A stretch of 64,000 nt of DNA from SCQP01 sp050747745 (GCA_050747745.1 JBOGKM010000103.1:1-64000), one strand, 5' to 3'. Shown: positions 1-8,938, counted from the stretch's first letter. The notes: generated by a model not told the origin, from the letters alone. Translations and numbers: made by a program.

Positions 1-773
1 GGCTGATAGATCGGACGGCCGGGGGCGGGAGCGATGGGCCGGCCCGGAACTGGGTGCAGTGGCCGCTCGGGGGCTGAATACGTGGGTCGCTGCGGAGCTA
101 CGGGCACGATCAGTCGCCGCGTGCCGCTGGCCGCCGGGGCGGAAGGGGAAAGGGCGGCACCGGTGGTGGAGATGTTGAGCTGCGGGCGCCGCACCACCGG
201 TGTATGCAGCGGGGGCGGCGGTGTGGAGGCGGGCGGAGCAGCGGGCTTGACTTCAGGCGCGCGCCGCAGCCCCGGCGGTGCTGTCGGCCCGGCAGCGGCG
301 GGTGCGGCCGCCGGGCGCAACGGCTGCCGCAGCGGGGCGCGCGGCGCCGGAGGCGCGGCGGAAGCAGGTACATGATAAATCGGCCGCTCGGGTGCAACCG
401 GGAGCTTGGGTGTAGCCGGGGGGGCCGCGGCTGCGGCCGGGGCGCGGCGCAAGCTGGGCATATGTAGCGCGGGCCGCGCTGGCGGCGGGGGCGGCGCCGC
501 AGGCTCGGATTTCAGCCCAGAAGGGGCGCTGGCGACCGCGGGCTCGGGTTCGGGCGGGGTGGCGGCCGCAGGCTCGGGTTCGGGTGCGGCGGACGGGCTT
601 GGTTTCGGCTGCGCCTCCGCGCCGTGCAGATAAGCGCGCACGCGCTCGGCCACGTCGTCTTCGATGGCGCTGGAGTGGGTCTTCTTTTCCGTGAACGCGA
701 TTGCCGCCAGCGCGTCCAGAATCACGCGCGATTTTACTTCCATCTCACGGGCAAGTATGTTTATGCGGATCAT
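1..773 (-). CDS. infB: Translation initiation factor IF-2, N-terminal part (cut by window edge)
   Basis: IF-2 is the GTPase that places initiator tRNA on the 30S subunit. Only about the first 257 residues are in the window. The start is ATG at 773-771. The opening residues (MIRINILAREMEVKSRVILD, followed by a KKTHSSAIEDDVAERVRAYL stretch) match the IF2_N domain. From about residue 55 the protein becomes a long Pro/Ala/Glu-rich linker that stays open to base 1. The GTPase domain lies outside the window. It follows nusA after 19 bp, in the usual rimP-nusA-infB order. The linker is low in complexity, so the call rests on the N-terminal domain and the gene order. Confidence 0.9.
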   Translation of the reverse strand, partial: MIRINILAREMEVKSRVILDALAAIAFTEKKTHSSAIEDDVAERVRAYLHGAEAQPKPSPSAAPEPEPAAATPPEPEPAVASAPSGLKSEPAAPPPPPARPALHMPSLRRAPAAAAAPPATPKLPVAPERPIYHVPASAAPPAPRAPLRQPLRPAAAPAAAGPTAPPGLRRAPEVKPAAPPASTPPPPLHTPVVRRPQLNISTTGAALSPSAPAASGTRRLIVPVAPQRPTYSAPERPLHPVPGRPIAPAPGRPIYQ

Positions 774-792
774 TCCTGGGTTCGTTGTTCTC

Positions 793-2367
793 CTATAAAT
801 TCTTCTCCGGCGTTTCCTGCGGGCGCGGCTCGCTGGACTCCGGCTCGCTGTCCGGCTCCAGCCCCTGCTCCTCGGCGGTGGCGTCGTCGCTTTGCGCCGG
901 CGCCGAATCAGCCGCCGGTTCCAGACCGTCGCGTGCGGGCAGCGAGGCCTGGTCGGCCAGCGGCGCCTCCAGCACCCCGCGCCGCTGCTCAGCTTCGAGC
1001 TCCTGCCCGGTGACGTCCAACTCGCCTTCCGGCGTTGCCGTCAGATCCGGGCCTTGTTCAGCCCCCAGTTCGCCCTCGGCGGGGCCGGCTGTGTCCAGCA
1101 CGCCGAAGAACTGGTTGACGGCAACGAAAATCTTGTCCACCGCCTTGGGGCCTATGCCGGGGATTTGTTGCAACTGTTCCGGTGTCTGCCTGCCCAACTG
1201 CTCCACCGTGGCGATGCCGCTCTCTTGCAAGCGCTCGCGGATGCGCTCGCTTAGCCCGCTCAACTCGGAAAGTGGAGTTTCTGAAACCACGCCTTCGCCC
1301 ACCAGCGCCGACATTTGCTCTTCCACCTCGCGGCGCTTCTCCTCTTCGCTTTTGATGTCAATTTTCCAACCCAGGAGCTTGGCGGCAAGGCGCACGTTCT
1401 GTCCCTTTTTGCCGATGGCGAGGGAAAGCTGGCTATCGTCCACCACGACTTCGAGGTGGTGGCCATCGGCATCGAGAATGGACACGCGGCTGATCTTGGC
1501 GGGGCTGAGCGCGTTGGCGGCAAACTGCACCGGGTCGTCGCTGAACTCGATGATGTCGATTTTTTCTCCGCGCAGTTCGCGGATGATGCTCTGTACGCGC
1601 ATGCCCTTCATGCCCACGCAGGCACCGACGCAGTCCACGTCCTTGTCCTTGGAAAATACCGCGATCTTGGTGCGCTCACCGGCCTCGCGCGCCACGCCTT
1701 TGATCACCACCGTGCCATCGTAGATTTCCGGAACTTCCGCCTCGAACAGCTTCTGCACCAAGGCCGGGTCGGCGCGCGACACCAGCACCTGCGGTCCCTT
1801 GACGGCTTTTTCGACCCCCTTGATGACCACGCGGATGCGCTCGTTGTTGGCGAACGATTCCAGGCGCGACTGCTCGCGCCGGCCCAGCCGGGCCTCGGTG
1901 TGTCCCAGCTCGACGACCACATCGGGGCCCTCGATGCGCTTGACCGTGACATTGACCACCTCGCCCACGCGATCGATGTATTCGTTGTAGACTGTGTCGC
2001 GCTCGGCTTCGCGAACCTTTTGAAAAATGATCTGCTTGGCCATCTGGGCAGCGATGCGACCCAGCCCCACGGTGTCCTTTTTGATCCGAACCTCGCCGCC
2101 GACTGCCGCAGCTGGATCCAGCGACTGAGCCTGGGCCAAGGTCATCTCCAACACCGGATCGCTAACCTGCTCAACCACTTTTTTAACGGCGAAGACCGTG
2201 ATTTCGCCGGTGTCCTTGTTGAGCACAGATCGCAGCTCTTCCTGGGTCTTAAGGTGCTTGCGCGTGGCCGCGACGTAGGCATCCTCGACCGCGCTCACCA
2301 CCACGGCGGGATCGATGCCCTTGTCATGGCTCAGTTGCTCGACTTGTTGATACAGTAGGCTTGCCAT
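793..2367 (-). CDS. nusA: Transcription termination/antitermination factor NusA
   Basis: NusA binds RNA polymerase and nascent RNA and modulates pausing, termination and antitermination. The 524-residue product shows an N-terminal NusA domain (residues 1-125, MASLLYQQVEQLSHDKGIDP), an S1 domain (about 135-200), and KH1/KH2 (about 230-345, with SIIRELRGEKIDIIEF and LAIGKKGQNVRLA). A helix-hairpin-helix segment (LQQIPGIGPKAVDKIF, about 400-415) precedes a long acidic tail rich in Glu, Ala and Pro. That tail replaces the acidic repeats found in E. coli NusA. It lies between rimP (18 bp gap) and infB (19 bp gap) and is probably co-transcribed with them. Confidence 0.97.
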   Translation of the reverse strand: MASLLYQQVEQLSHDKGIDPAVVVSAVEDAYVAATRKHLKTQEELRSVLNKDTGEITVFAVKKVVEQVSDPVLEMTLAQAQSLDPAAAVGGEVRIKKDTVGLGRIAAQMAKQIIFQKVREAERDTVYNEYIDRVGEVVNVTVKRIEGPDVVVELGHTEARLGRREQSRLESFANNERIRVVIKGVEKAVKGPQVLVSRADPALVQKLFEAEVPEIYDGTVVIKGVAREAGERTKIAVFSKDKDVDCVGACVGMKGMRVQSIIRELRGEKIDIIEFSDDPVQFAANALSPAKISRVSILDADGHHLEVVVDDSQLSLAIGKKGQNVRLAAKLLGWKIDIKSEEEKRREVEEQMSALVGEGVVSETPLSELSGLSERIRERLQESGIATVEQLGRQTPEQLQQIPGIGPKAVDKIFVAVNQFFGVLDTAGPAEGELGAEQGPDLTATPEGELDVTGQELEAEQRRGVLEAPLADQASLPARDGLEPAADSAPAQSDDATAEEQGLEPDSEPESSEPRPQETPEKNL

Positions 2368-2385
2368 AAAAATCCTGCCTGCGCG

Positions 2386-2883
2386 CTAGTGGCGCCGCGG
2401 CCGCGCCGGCGCGGCCCAGCTCGGCGCCAAGCGCGCTTGCGCGAGATTGGTCCAGGCGATGGTCAGCACCGCCGCCGCGCCCTCCGGCCGCAGCCGCACG
2501 CCGCCCTCGCCCTGGCCTTCCAAAATACCGGTCCAGCAGCGGCTTCCCTCCACCGGAACCTGGGCGCGCACTTGCGCACGCTGTCCGGCGAAGCGCTCAA
2601 AGTCATCCGGCTTCAACAACGGCCGATCCAGCCCCGGCGAGGATACCTCCAGCGTGAACGGCCCCGCCAACAGCTCATCTTCGGCATCCAGCTCGGCGCC
2701 GAGCGCGCGGCTGAACCGTTCGCACTCCTCCAGGCCGACGCCCGAGGGCTGATCCACATACACGCGCAGCAGCCGACCAGCGCCCTGGCCCTTCAATTCC
2801 AACCACACCAGCTCGACCCCCTGGGCGGCGGCGATGCTGCCGGCCAACTTCTGCAGCGCTTCGAGTTGGGTCTGTTGTTCCAT
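2386..2883 (-). CDS. rimP: Ribosome maturation factor RimP
   Basis: RimP assists 30S subunit maturation. The predicted protein has 165 residues. The motif region LRVYVDQPSGVGLEECERFS and the segment FTLEVSSPGLDRPLLKPDDF are characteristic of the N-terminal domain. The C-terminal SH3-like domain is shorter and Arg/Pro-rich at its end. I chose ATG at 2883-2881. An in-frame TTG at 2913 would add ten residues, but neither start has a strong Shine-Dalgarno sequence. It is the first gene of the rimP-nusA-infB operon. Its promoter should lie in the region between 2884 and the divergent gene that starts at 3038. Confidence 0.93.
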   Translation of the reverse strand: MEQQTQLEALQKLAGSIAAAQGVELVWLELKGQGAGRLLRVYVDQPSGVGLEECERFSRALGAELDAEDELLAGPFTLEVSSPGLDRPLLKPDDFERFAGQRAQVRAQVPVEGSRCWTGILEGQGEGGVRLRPEGAAAVLTIAWTNLAQARLAPSWAAPARPRRH

Positions 2884-3037
2884 CCGTAACCAACCGCGGG
2901 CTTGCGCCAACAAAAAAGTGGGCTCGCGCCCACCGTGGGTCTCCGCCGTACTCTCTCCTCATCATGATAACGCAATTGGGCTGACAGGCCAAGTCGGGTT
3001 GCATCCGCGCTTGGCTGCGGCCGTGCCACAATGAGCG

Positions 3038-4171
3038 GTGGTGGAACAGTCCGCGCCAGCATTGGCGCCGTGCGCGCTGCAACGATCCCGTGGGCGGCGA
3101 GTGGCCGAGGCGGCACACCCATATCGGACGGAGTTGCAGCGGGACCGTGACCGCGTCATCCACTCCCGCGCCTTCCGGCGCCTCGAAAACAAAACGCAGG
3201 TGTTTTCGCGCCGCTATTCCGACCACTTCCGTACCCGCCTGACGCATACGCTGGAAGTGGCTCAGATTTCGCGTACGGTGGCCCGCGCGGTGGGGCTCAA
3301 CCGCGACCTGGTAGAGACGCTGGCGCTGGCGCACGACCTGGGCCATCCACCCTTCGGCCATGCCGGCGAGCACGCCCTGGATCAGCTCATGCGCCCGTTC
3401 GGCGCCGGCTTCGATCACAATCTGCAAGCCCTGCGCATCGTCGAGCAGTTCGAGATCCGCTACGCCGCGTTCAGCGGCCTCAATCTCACCTACGAGGTGC
3501 GCGAGGGGCTGGTGAAGCATTCGCATGACTATACCGCCGCGACTCATCCCGAACTGGCCGAATATGAGCTCGAGCTGCGGCCGCCGCTCGAAGCCCAGCT
3601 CATCGATCTGACGGACGAAATCGCTTATGGCGCCGCCGATCTGGACGACGGCTTCGAGGCGCACTTGCTCGACCTGGAGCAAATGCAGTCGGTGCCACTG
3701 CTGCAGCGTCTTTTTGCCGCCGTCGACGCCGGGCTGGGGCATCTGGCTCCCAAGCTGCGCTTCAACGAAATGCTGCGCCGCCTGGTGGATTACTTCGCCA
3801 GCGATCTGATTGAAAATTTGCTGCGCATCCTCCCTGCGCTGGACTCGGTTGAAGCGGTAAGGCAGCATCCGGTGCGGCTGGCCGCCTTTTCGCCCCAGGC
3901 GGAACAGGAGCGGCAGGCATTGAAGACCTTTTTGTACAAGAACCTGTACCATCATCCGCAATTACGGAAGGAAAATGAGCGGGCCGCCGCCATCGTGCGC
4001 ACTGTGTTCGGGCGCTTCCTAGCCGACCCCGGGCTGCTGCCGGAGGCCTATCGGGAACGCACGCGCCAGAGCCAGCCGGCGCGCGTGGTTTGCGACTACT
4101 TGGCGGGGATGACCGATAGTTTCATCATCGCGCGCTACCAGCAACGGAGCGGCCGCCGTCCTGCCCCGTGA
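3038..4171 (+). CDS. dgt: dGTPase-like HD-domain phosphohydrolase
   Basis: Members of this family hydrolyse dNTPs to deoxynucleoside plus triphosphate and help control dNTP pools. The 377-residue protein has the family opening (RTELQRDRDRVIHSRAFRRL, about residues 29-48) and then the metal-binding HD set: the His in RLTHTLEVAQ, the HD pair in LALAHDLGHPPFGHAGE, and a later DEIAYGAADLDD. This is the shorter Dgt type typical of many bacteria and not the long E. coli enzyme. The start is GTG at 3038, directly followed by another GTG, with no clear ribosome binding site. It is divergent from rimP. Its substrate preference cannot be read from the sequence. Confidence 0.9.
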   Translation: MVEQSAPALAPCALQRSRGRRVAEAAHPYRTELQRDRDRVIHSRAFRRLENKTQVFSRRYSDHFRTRLTHTLEVAQISRTVARAVGLNRDLVETLALAHDLGHPPFGHAGEHALDQLMRPFGAGFDHNLQALRIVEQFEIRYAAFSGLNLTYEVREGLVKHSHDYTAATHPELAEYELELRPPLEAQLIDLTDEIAYGAADLDDGFEAHLLDLEQMQSVPLLQRLFAAVDAGLGHLAPKLRFNEMLRRLVDYFASDLIENLLRILPALDSVEAVRQHPVRLAAFSPQAEQERQALKTFLYKNLYHHPQLRKENERAAAIVRTVFGRFLADPGLLPEAYRERTRQSQPARVVCDYLAGMTDSFIIARYQQRSGRRPAP

Positions 4172-4190
4172 GGCTATACTGGTAACCAGC

Positions 4191-4703
4191 ATGTCCGAGC
4201 TCGAACACGAAGAAGAACCGGCGCTGAAGGTGAGCGACCGGCGGCATTTTACCGTGAGCGGAGAGAGGCGTCCGAACGTGGATACGCGCGCCTTTGAAGC
4301 CGCGCCGCCGCTCCCGCAGGTAGCCAACCCCAAAGCAGAAAAGCCCAAGGAAAAAATGGCGCCCAAGCCGGCGCCGCCGCCGCCGCCCGAGCGTATCGCC
4401 AAGCGCGAAATCACCTTCAGCGGCCTGCTGCAGGATTTGTACGCCACCGGCATGCTGCAGTTGGGCGCCGAACTGGCGCCCGGCCGCCCCGGCCAGCTCG
4501 ACCTGGAGGGAGCGCGGGAAACCATTGATCTGATGGGCATGCTGCAGCAGAAAACCCAAGGCAACCTCGACGCCCAGGAACAGCGCCTGATGGAGGCCGC
4601 GCTCGGGGACCTGCGCCTGGCGTATGTCGAAACGGTGCAGGCGGGCAACCGCGTCCAGCCCGCCGTGGCCGTGCCGCCGCCGCCGACTGCGCGCCGGCGC
4701 TGA
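4191..4703 (+). CDS. DUF1844 domain protein
   Basis: Function unknown. The protein has 170 residues. The first 80 are charged and then Pro/Ala/Lys-rich, probably disordered. The C-terminal 85 residues (ITFSGLLQDLYATGMLQLG, then LDLEGARETIDLMGMLQQKT and an acidic helix) fit the DUF1844 family, which is common in Acidobacteriota and some other phyla. There is no signal peptide or membrane span. It starts 19 bp after the dGTPase gene, and its stop codon overlaps the ATG of the metallo-hydrolase gene by one base (TGATG), so translational coupling is likely. Confidence 0.8.
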   Translation: MSELEHEEEPALKVSDRRHFTVSGERRPNVDTRAFEAAPPLPQVANPKAEKPKEKMAPKPAPPPPPERIAKREITFSGLLQDLYATGMLQLGAELAPGRPGQLDLEGARETIDLMGMLQQKTQGNLDAQEQRLMEAALGDLRLAYVETVQAGNRVQPAVAVPPPPTARRR

Positions 4704-5473
4704 TGCTCGGCACCCTCACGGTTCTCGGTTCCGGCACCTCGACGGGCGTACCCACGCTGGGCTGCCGCTGCCCGGTATGCAACTCCTCTGATCCGCGCGA
4801 TCAGCGCCTGCGGCCCAGCATTTGGCTGAGCTACGGCGGCCATCAGGTCGTCATTGACACCACGCCCGATTTTCGCCAGCAGGCGCTGCGTGCCGCGCTG
4901 CCCGCTCTGGACGCGCTGCTGTTCACCCACAGCCACGCCGATCACATCATGGGCATGGACGACATCCGCCCCTTCAACTTCGGCCGCCCCGATCCGCTGC
5001 CCATCTTTGCCAGCCCCGCCACGCTGGCCGACCTGCGGCGAGTCTACCGGTACGTTTTCGAGGCCAATTACACCGCCAGCGCCATCCCGCGCGTGGCCGA
5101 ACACGAGATCACCGCGCCGGTGGAACTGTTTGGTGCGCGTTTCGAACCCGTCCCGGTGCTGCACGGCCGGCTTCCTGTGCTGGGATTCCGCTTCGGCGAC
5201 AACGCGTATATTACCGACGTGAGTGAAATCCCACCCGCCAGCATGGAGCGGCTGGGCGATCTCGACTTGCTCATTTTGGACGCCTTGCGCCTGCGTCCGC
5301 ATCCTACCCACAGCCACCTGGATCATTCCCTGCAGTGGGTCGAACAGTTGCGGCCGCGCCGCACCTACTTCACCCACATCGCCCACGAGCTGCCGCACGC
5401 GGTCACCGAAGCTCGCCTGCCTGAAGGCGTACACCTGGCCTACGATGGTCTGCAATTGGAGATTGAACTCTAG
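4703..5473 (+). CDS. Metallo-beta-lactamase-fold hydrolase (PhnP-like)
   Basis: This is a 256-residue zinc-dependent hydrolase of the PhnP/phosphodiesterase branch. The N-terminal LGSGTSTGVPTLGCRCPVC is typical of that branch and carries Cys residues that could hold a structural zinc. The catalytic HxHxDH motif is present as THSHADHIMGMDD (about residue 76). Later metal ligands are the His in PVLHGRLPVLG, the Asp in AYITDVSEIP, and the His residues in PTHSHLDHSLQW. By family it may cleave cyclic phosphodiesters such as phosphoribosyl cyclic phosphate, but no phn genes are nearby, so the substrate is open. It is immediately followed by ribF with no gap. Confidence 0.85.
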   Translation: MLGTLTVLGSGTSTGVPTLGCRCPVCNSSDPRDQRLRPSIWLSYGGHQVVIDTTPDFRQQALRAALPALDALLFTHSHADHIMGMDDIRPFNFGRPDPLPIFASPATLADLRRVYRYVFEANYTASAIPRVAEHEITAPVELFGARFEPVPVLHGRLPVLGFRFGDNAYITDVSEIPPASMERLGDLDLLILDALRLRPHPTHSHLDHSLQWVEQLRPRRTYFTHIAHELPHAVTEARLPEGVHLAYDGLQLEIEL

Positions 5474-6412
5474 ATGCAAGTGCTGGGGGAACTGGATCAG
5501 GCGCCGTCCCCGTGCGTGGCGGCGGTGGGCAACTTCGATGGCCTTCACCTCGGCCATCAGAAATTGCTGGACGACATGCGCGCCGAGGCGCGCCGGCGCG
5601 GCCTGCCGGCGCTGGTGCTGAGTTTCGAGCCCCATCCGGCCCGCATCCTGCAGCCGCAGTCGGCGCCGCCGCTGCTGACGCCGCGGGAGGAAAAGCTGCG
5701 CCTGTTGCAGGCGTTAGGTCTGGACGCGGTGCTGTTGCTGGCTTTCACCCGCGACCTGTCGCTGTTGTCGCCCCTGGAGTTCGTCGAGCGGGTCCTGGTG
5801 CGCGGCCTGCGGGTGGCGGCAGTGTTCGAGGGGGAAAATTTCCGCTTCGGCCACGGCGGGCAGGGCGATGGCGCGCTGCTGAGCCGCCTGGGGCAGGAAT
5901 TCGGATTTGCAGTGAGCATTGCGCCGCGCCTGGAACGCGAGGGCGCCGCGGTGTCCAGCTCGCGCATCCGCAAGCTGGTGGCCGGAGGGGAAGTGGCTGC
6001 GGCCGCACGCCTGCTCGGCCGCCCCTTCGCCCTCGCCGGCCTGATCGCACCCGGCCGCGGCGTGGGTCGCCAGCGCACCGTGCCCACGCTCAACCTGCAG
6101 CACTATGACGAACTGTTGCCCGCCCGCGGGGTCTATCTCACCCGGGCGGAGCTGGCCGCCGAGCCTTGGCCGGCGCTGACCAATGTAGGCGTGCGGCCCA
6201 CCTTTGGCGCGGGCGGGCCGCTCACCGTGGAAACCCATCTGCTCCATCCGCCCCCAACCGGATTGCCCGCCGGGCTCGGGGACCAGTTGCGCATCGCCTT
6301 TCTCGAACGCCTGCGTGAGGAGCGCCGCTTCGCATCGCCAGAAGCCCTACGCCAGCAGATTCAGGCCGATATCGCCGCCGCCGAGGGTTATTTCCTCAAC
6401 GATTCCACCTGA
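5474..6412 (+). CDS. ribF: Bifunctional riboflavin kinase / FAD synthetase
   Basis: RibF phosphorylates riboflavin to FMN and adenylates FMN to FAD. In the 312-residue product the N-terminal nucleotidyltransferase domain shows GNFDGLHLGHQKLL with the HxGH motif, then FRFGHGGQGD and SSSRIRKLVAGG. The C-terminal riboflavin kinase domain shows GRGVGRQRTVPTLNL, TNVGVRPTFG and VETHLL with the catalytic Glu. Length and domain order are normal. It begins directly after the TAG of the preceding hydrolase gene and is probably in the same transcript as DUF1844 and that hydrolase. Confidence 0.96.
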   Translation: MQVLGELDQAPSPCVAAVGNFDGLHLGHQKLLDDMRAEARRRGLPALVLSFEPHPARILQPQSAPPLLTPREEKLRLLQALGLDAVLLLAFTRDLSLLSPLEFVERVLVRGLRVAAVFEGENFRFGHGGQGDGALLSRLGQEFGFAVSIAPRLEREGAAVSSSRIRKLVAGGEVAAAARLLGRPFALAGLIAPGRGVGRQRTVPTLNLQHYDELLPARGVYLTRAELAAEPWPALTNVGVRPTFGAGGPLTVETHLLHPPPTGLPAGLGDQLRIAFLERLREERRFASPEALRQQIQADIAAAEGYFLNDST

Positions 6413-6475
6413 AAAACCTGCCAGACATGCTTAGAATTGGGAGTGACGGTCCATCCCAATCTCAGGAGCCATCTT

Positions 6476-7015
6476 ATGCATTTGCCTGTCCGCTCCCTCG
6501 CTGTTGCCGCCGCCCTGGGCGCCTGTAGCTTACTCGCCGGCGCCCAGGTTACCAATCCAGTCGCCGATGCCGTGCGCAGCAGCATGCAGCGCTCGGCCAA
6601 GATCATGGTCGCCGCCGCCAAGGAGATGCCCGCCAGCAAGTATAACTACCGGCCCACGGCGGGCTCGATGACCTTCGGCCGCCTGGTGCTGCACATTGGC
6701 CAATCCAACGCTTTCACCTGCCACGACATCATGGGCGGCACGCCCATGGCCAAGACCACCCTCACTCCCACGTCGCCCAAGGACATGCTGGTGACCTATT
6801 TGCAGAAAGCGTTCAACTACTGCAATCAGGTACTGGCCAATCTGACCGACGCCAACTTAGGCGCGGAAAAGCCCTTCTTCGGCGGTCGTAAAGTCACGCA
6901 GGCACAATTGCTATTCAGCCTCACGGGCGATATGGCCGACCATTACAGCCAGCAGGCAGCCTATTTGCGCAAAAACGGCCTGCTGCCGCCCACGGCGCAC
7001 CGCGGCAAACCGTAG
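6476..7015 (+). CDS. Secreted DinB-family protein
   Basis: The product is a 179-residue DinB/YfiT-type four-helix bundle behind a signal peptide (MHLPVRSLAVAAALGACSLLAGAQ). Candidate metal-binding histidines sit where the family has them: one in LVLHIGQSNAF, one in TCHDIMGG, and one near the C-terminus in GDMADHYSQQAAYL. DinB proteins include thiol-dependent transferases, but the role of this exported version is unknown. I chose ATG 6476 because AGGAG lies about 8 bases upstream and a clean signal peptide follows. An in-frame start at 6437 is possible but less likely. It is convergent with gpsA, 6 bp away. Confidence 0.8.
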   Translation: MHLPVRSLAVAAALGACSLLAGAQVTNPVADAVRSSMQRSAKIMVAAAKEMPASKYNYRPTAGSMTFGRLVLHIGQSNAFTCHDIMGGTPMAKTTLTPTSPKDMLVTYLQKAFNYCNQVLANLTDANLGAEKPFFGGRKVTQAQLLFSLTGDMADHYSQQAAYLRKNGLLPPTAHRGKP

Positions 7016-7021
7016 CCGCTG

Positions 7022-8041
7022 CTACTCCGGCTTCAGGGCGCGGTTCATCAGTTCGGCAAGCGCTTGGCGCGGCGTCACGTGCTGGAACAGCACGCGGTGC
7101 ATTTGTGCCAGAATGGGCATCTCGACGCCCCAACGCGCCGCCAGTACCACCCCGGCGGAGGTGGTGCGCACGCCTTCGGCCACCATGGGCGTGGCCGCTT
7201 GCGCCTCGGCCAGGGTTTTCCCCTCGCCCAGCGCGATGCCCAAGGCTCGGTTGCGGCTGAGCGCGCCGGTACAGGTGAGCACCAGATCGCCCAGCCCCGC
7301 CAGTCCGGCCAGCGTTTCCGCCTGTCCGCCCATGGCGATCGCCAGCCGGCTCATTTCCGCCAGACCGCGCGCGATCAGCGCTGCCTGCGTGTTCGATCCC
7401 AGGCCCAGGCCCCGGCAAATGCCCGCCGCGATGGCGATCACATTCTTCAGCGAAGCCGCCAGCTCGACGCCGGCGACATCGGAGCTGGTGTAAAGCCGCA
7501 GCACCGGCGAGGACAGCCGCTGTTGCAGCGAGGCGGCCAGCGCCGGCGCGCGCGCGGCGATCACCACCGCGGCTGGGTCCCCGGCGGCGATCTCGCGTGC
7601 AAACGTCGGACCGCTCAGGGTTGCCAGGCGTTTGTACACTTCCGCGCTCAGCACCTCGGCCGCGACCTCGCTCACCCGCATGCAGGTCTTCTCTTCCAGT
7701 CCCTTCGTGGCCAGCACCAGTTCCGCTGCCGGCGGCAACTGCGGGCGCATCTGTTCCAGCGTGGTCCGCAGCGCGTGCGAAGGCACGGCAATCACCAGCA
7801 GCGGCGCCGCCGCCTCGCTCAGCGCAGTGACCGGCGCGATGGCTTCGGGCAGCTCAAAGCCGGGCAGATACGCGCTATTAAGGCGCTCGTGGCGCATGCG
7901 TTCAGCCAGCTCGGCTTCGAACACCCATAGCTTCACCTCGTAGCCCTGGCGGGCAAACACCAGTGCCAGCGCCGTGCCCCAGCTCCCCGCGCCCACGATG
8001 CCCACGCGCTTGCCCCAGCGGTAGCTGCGCTCGCCGTTCAT
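7022..8041 (-). CDS. gpsA: NAD(P)-dependent glycerol-3-phosphate dehydrogenase
   Basis: GpsA reduces dihydroxyacetone phosphate to sn-glycerol-3-phosphate, the backbone of phospholipids. The 339-residue protein has the Rossmann motif GIVGAGSWGTALA at the N-terminus, then VIAVPSHALRTTL, ATKGLEEKT, LSGPTFAREIAAG, and the catalytic Lys in ASLKNVIAIAAG, followed by LGSNTQAALIARGLAEMSRL. Its start overlaps the stop of plsY by four bases (ATGA). Together they supply and use glycerol-3-phosphate for membrane lipid synthesis. Confidence 0.97.
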   Translation of the reverse strand: MNGERSYRWGKRVGIVGAGSWGTALALVFARQGYEVKLWVFEAELAERMRHERLNSAYLPGFELPEAIAPVTALSEAAAPLLVIAVPSHALRTTLEQMRPQLPPAAELVLATKGLEEKTCMRVSEVAAEVLSAEVYKRLATLSGPTFAREIAAGDPAAVVIAARAPALAASLQQRLSSPVLRLYTSSDVAGVELAASLKNVIAIAAGICRGLGLGSNTQAALIARGLAEMSRLAIAMGGQAETLAGLAGLGDLVLTCTGALSRNRALGIALGEGKTLAEAQAATPMVAEGVRTTSAGVVLAARWGVEMPILAQMHRVLFQHVTPRQALAELMNRALKPE

Positions 8042-8652
8042 GCCGTCCTCCCCGCGTGCGCCCCCAGCTTAGCTTCGGTGCCGCGCCGCAGCCGTCCCAG
8101 GTTGCCGCCATGGCGGCTGATGATCAGCACCGCCGCCAGCGCCGCCGCGATCACCACCACCCCTCCCACCCGTCCCTGCCGCAGCGGCAGCAGGAGCAGC
8201 AGCGGCAGCGCCACGCAGGCGCAAATCGAAGCCAGCGAAACATAGCGCCAGGCCGCCAGCACGACGAGGAAAACCACCGCCGCTTCGGCCAGAGTCAGCG
8301 GCGCCAGCGCCAAAAATGCTCCCAGCGCGGTGGCCACCCCCTTGCCTCCTTTCCAGCCCAGCCATGGGCTGAACACGTGCCCGGCGATCACCAACACCAG
8401 CGCTGCCGCCAGCAGCACCGCCTCTCCCCCGCCCCAGCGCAGCGCCAGCCACACCGCTAACCAACCCTTGGCCGCATCGAGTACCAGGGTGAGCACGCCC
8501 AGGCGCGCTCCGGAGGCGCGCAGCACGTTGGTGGCGCCGATGTTGCCGCTGCCCTGGCGCCGGATGTCGCCGCCGGTGCGCCAGCGGTAGAGCAAATAGC
8601 CAAACGGAATCGTGCCCAGCGCGAACGCTAGGGCAAGCAGCAGCCAGTGCAT
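8038..8652 (-). CDS. plsY: Glycerol-3-phosphate acyltransferase PlsY
   Basis: PlsY transfers an acyl group from acyl-phosphate to glycerol-3-phosphate at the membrane, the first acylation step in phospholipid synthesis. From ATG 8652 the product has 204 residues and several hydrophobic spans. The family motifs are present: GSGNIGATNVLRASG (about residues 36-50), GHVFSPWLGWKGGKGVATALG (about 98-118) and ISRHGGNLGRLRRG near the C-terminus. The reading frame is open far upstream, but the start is fixed by the first membrane segment (MHWLLLALAFALGTIPFGYL). It is coupled to gpsA by an ATGA overlap. Confidence 0.95.
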   Translation of the reverse strand: MHWLLLALAFALGTIPFGYLLYRWRTGGDIRRQGSGNIGATNVLRASGARLGVLTLVLDAAKGWLAVWLALRWGGGEAVLLAAALVLVIAGHVFSPWLGWKGGKGVATALGAFLALAPLTLAEAAVVFLVVLAAWRYVSLASICACVALPLLLLLPLRQGRVGGVVVIAAALAAVLIISRHGGNLGRLRRGTEAKLGAHAGRTA

Positions 8653-8681
8653 GATTTGTAATTGTAAAGCGGGGCGCGGGG

Positions 8682-8933
8682 CTACGGACCCGCATGCGTG
8701 GATTCGCCGGGATGACGCTCGTGGCGCCGGTGGCCGCTCATCTGCCCGGTCCAGAGCAGAAACCGCCCCAGCTCTCGCCGCTCGTGCCAGCAAAAGCGCC
8801 AGAAAACAGCGAAGTTCACCTGCTCTGCGGGCACGCCGCTGTAGGTTTCCACCCGCCACGCCAGCAGGGGACTCCGCCAGGGCCGCATGCGGTAGCCGCG
8901 CGTCGCCGTCCATAGGAATCGCAGGATCGCCAT
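8682..8933 (-). CDS. Small Trp/Arg-rich conserved-type hypothetical protein
   Basis: No function is recognised. The product has 83 residues, is very rich in Trp and Arg (MAILRFLWTATRGYRMRPWR, then WRVETYSGVPAEQV and FWRFCWHERRELGRFLLW), and has no signal peptide. ATG 8933 follows the stop of the TonB-like gene by 5 bp, and plsY starts 29 bp beyond its stop, so it sits inside an apparent four-gene operon. I recall similar short proteins at this place in Acidobacteria, but that is from memory and not a search. Reasons to believe it is real: the position, the composition unlike a shadow frame, and the tight spacing. Confidence 0.6.
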   Translation of the reverse strand: MAILRFLWTATRGYRMRPWRSPLLAWRVETYSGVPAEQVNFAVFWRFCWHERRELGRFLLWTGQMSGHRRHERHPGESTHAGP

Positions 8934-8938
8934 GATCG

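Noticed and set aside
1315..2358. Long plus-strand open frame within nusA
   Set aside because: Antisense shadow of nusA; the composition is that of its complement and there is no recognised domain.
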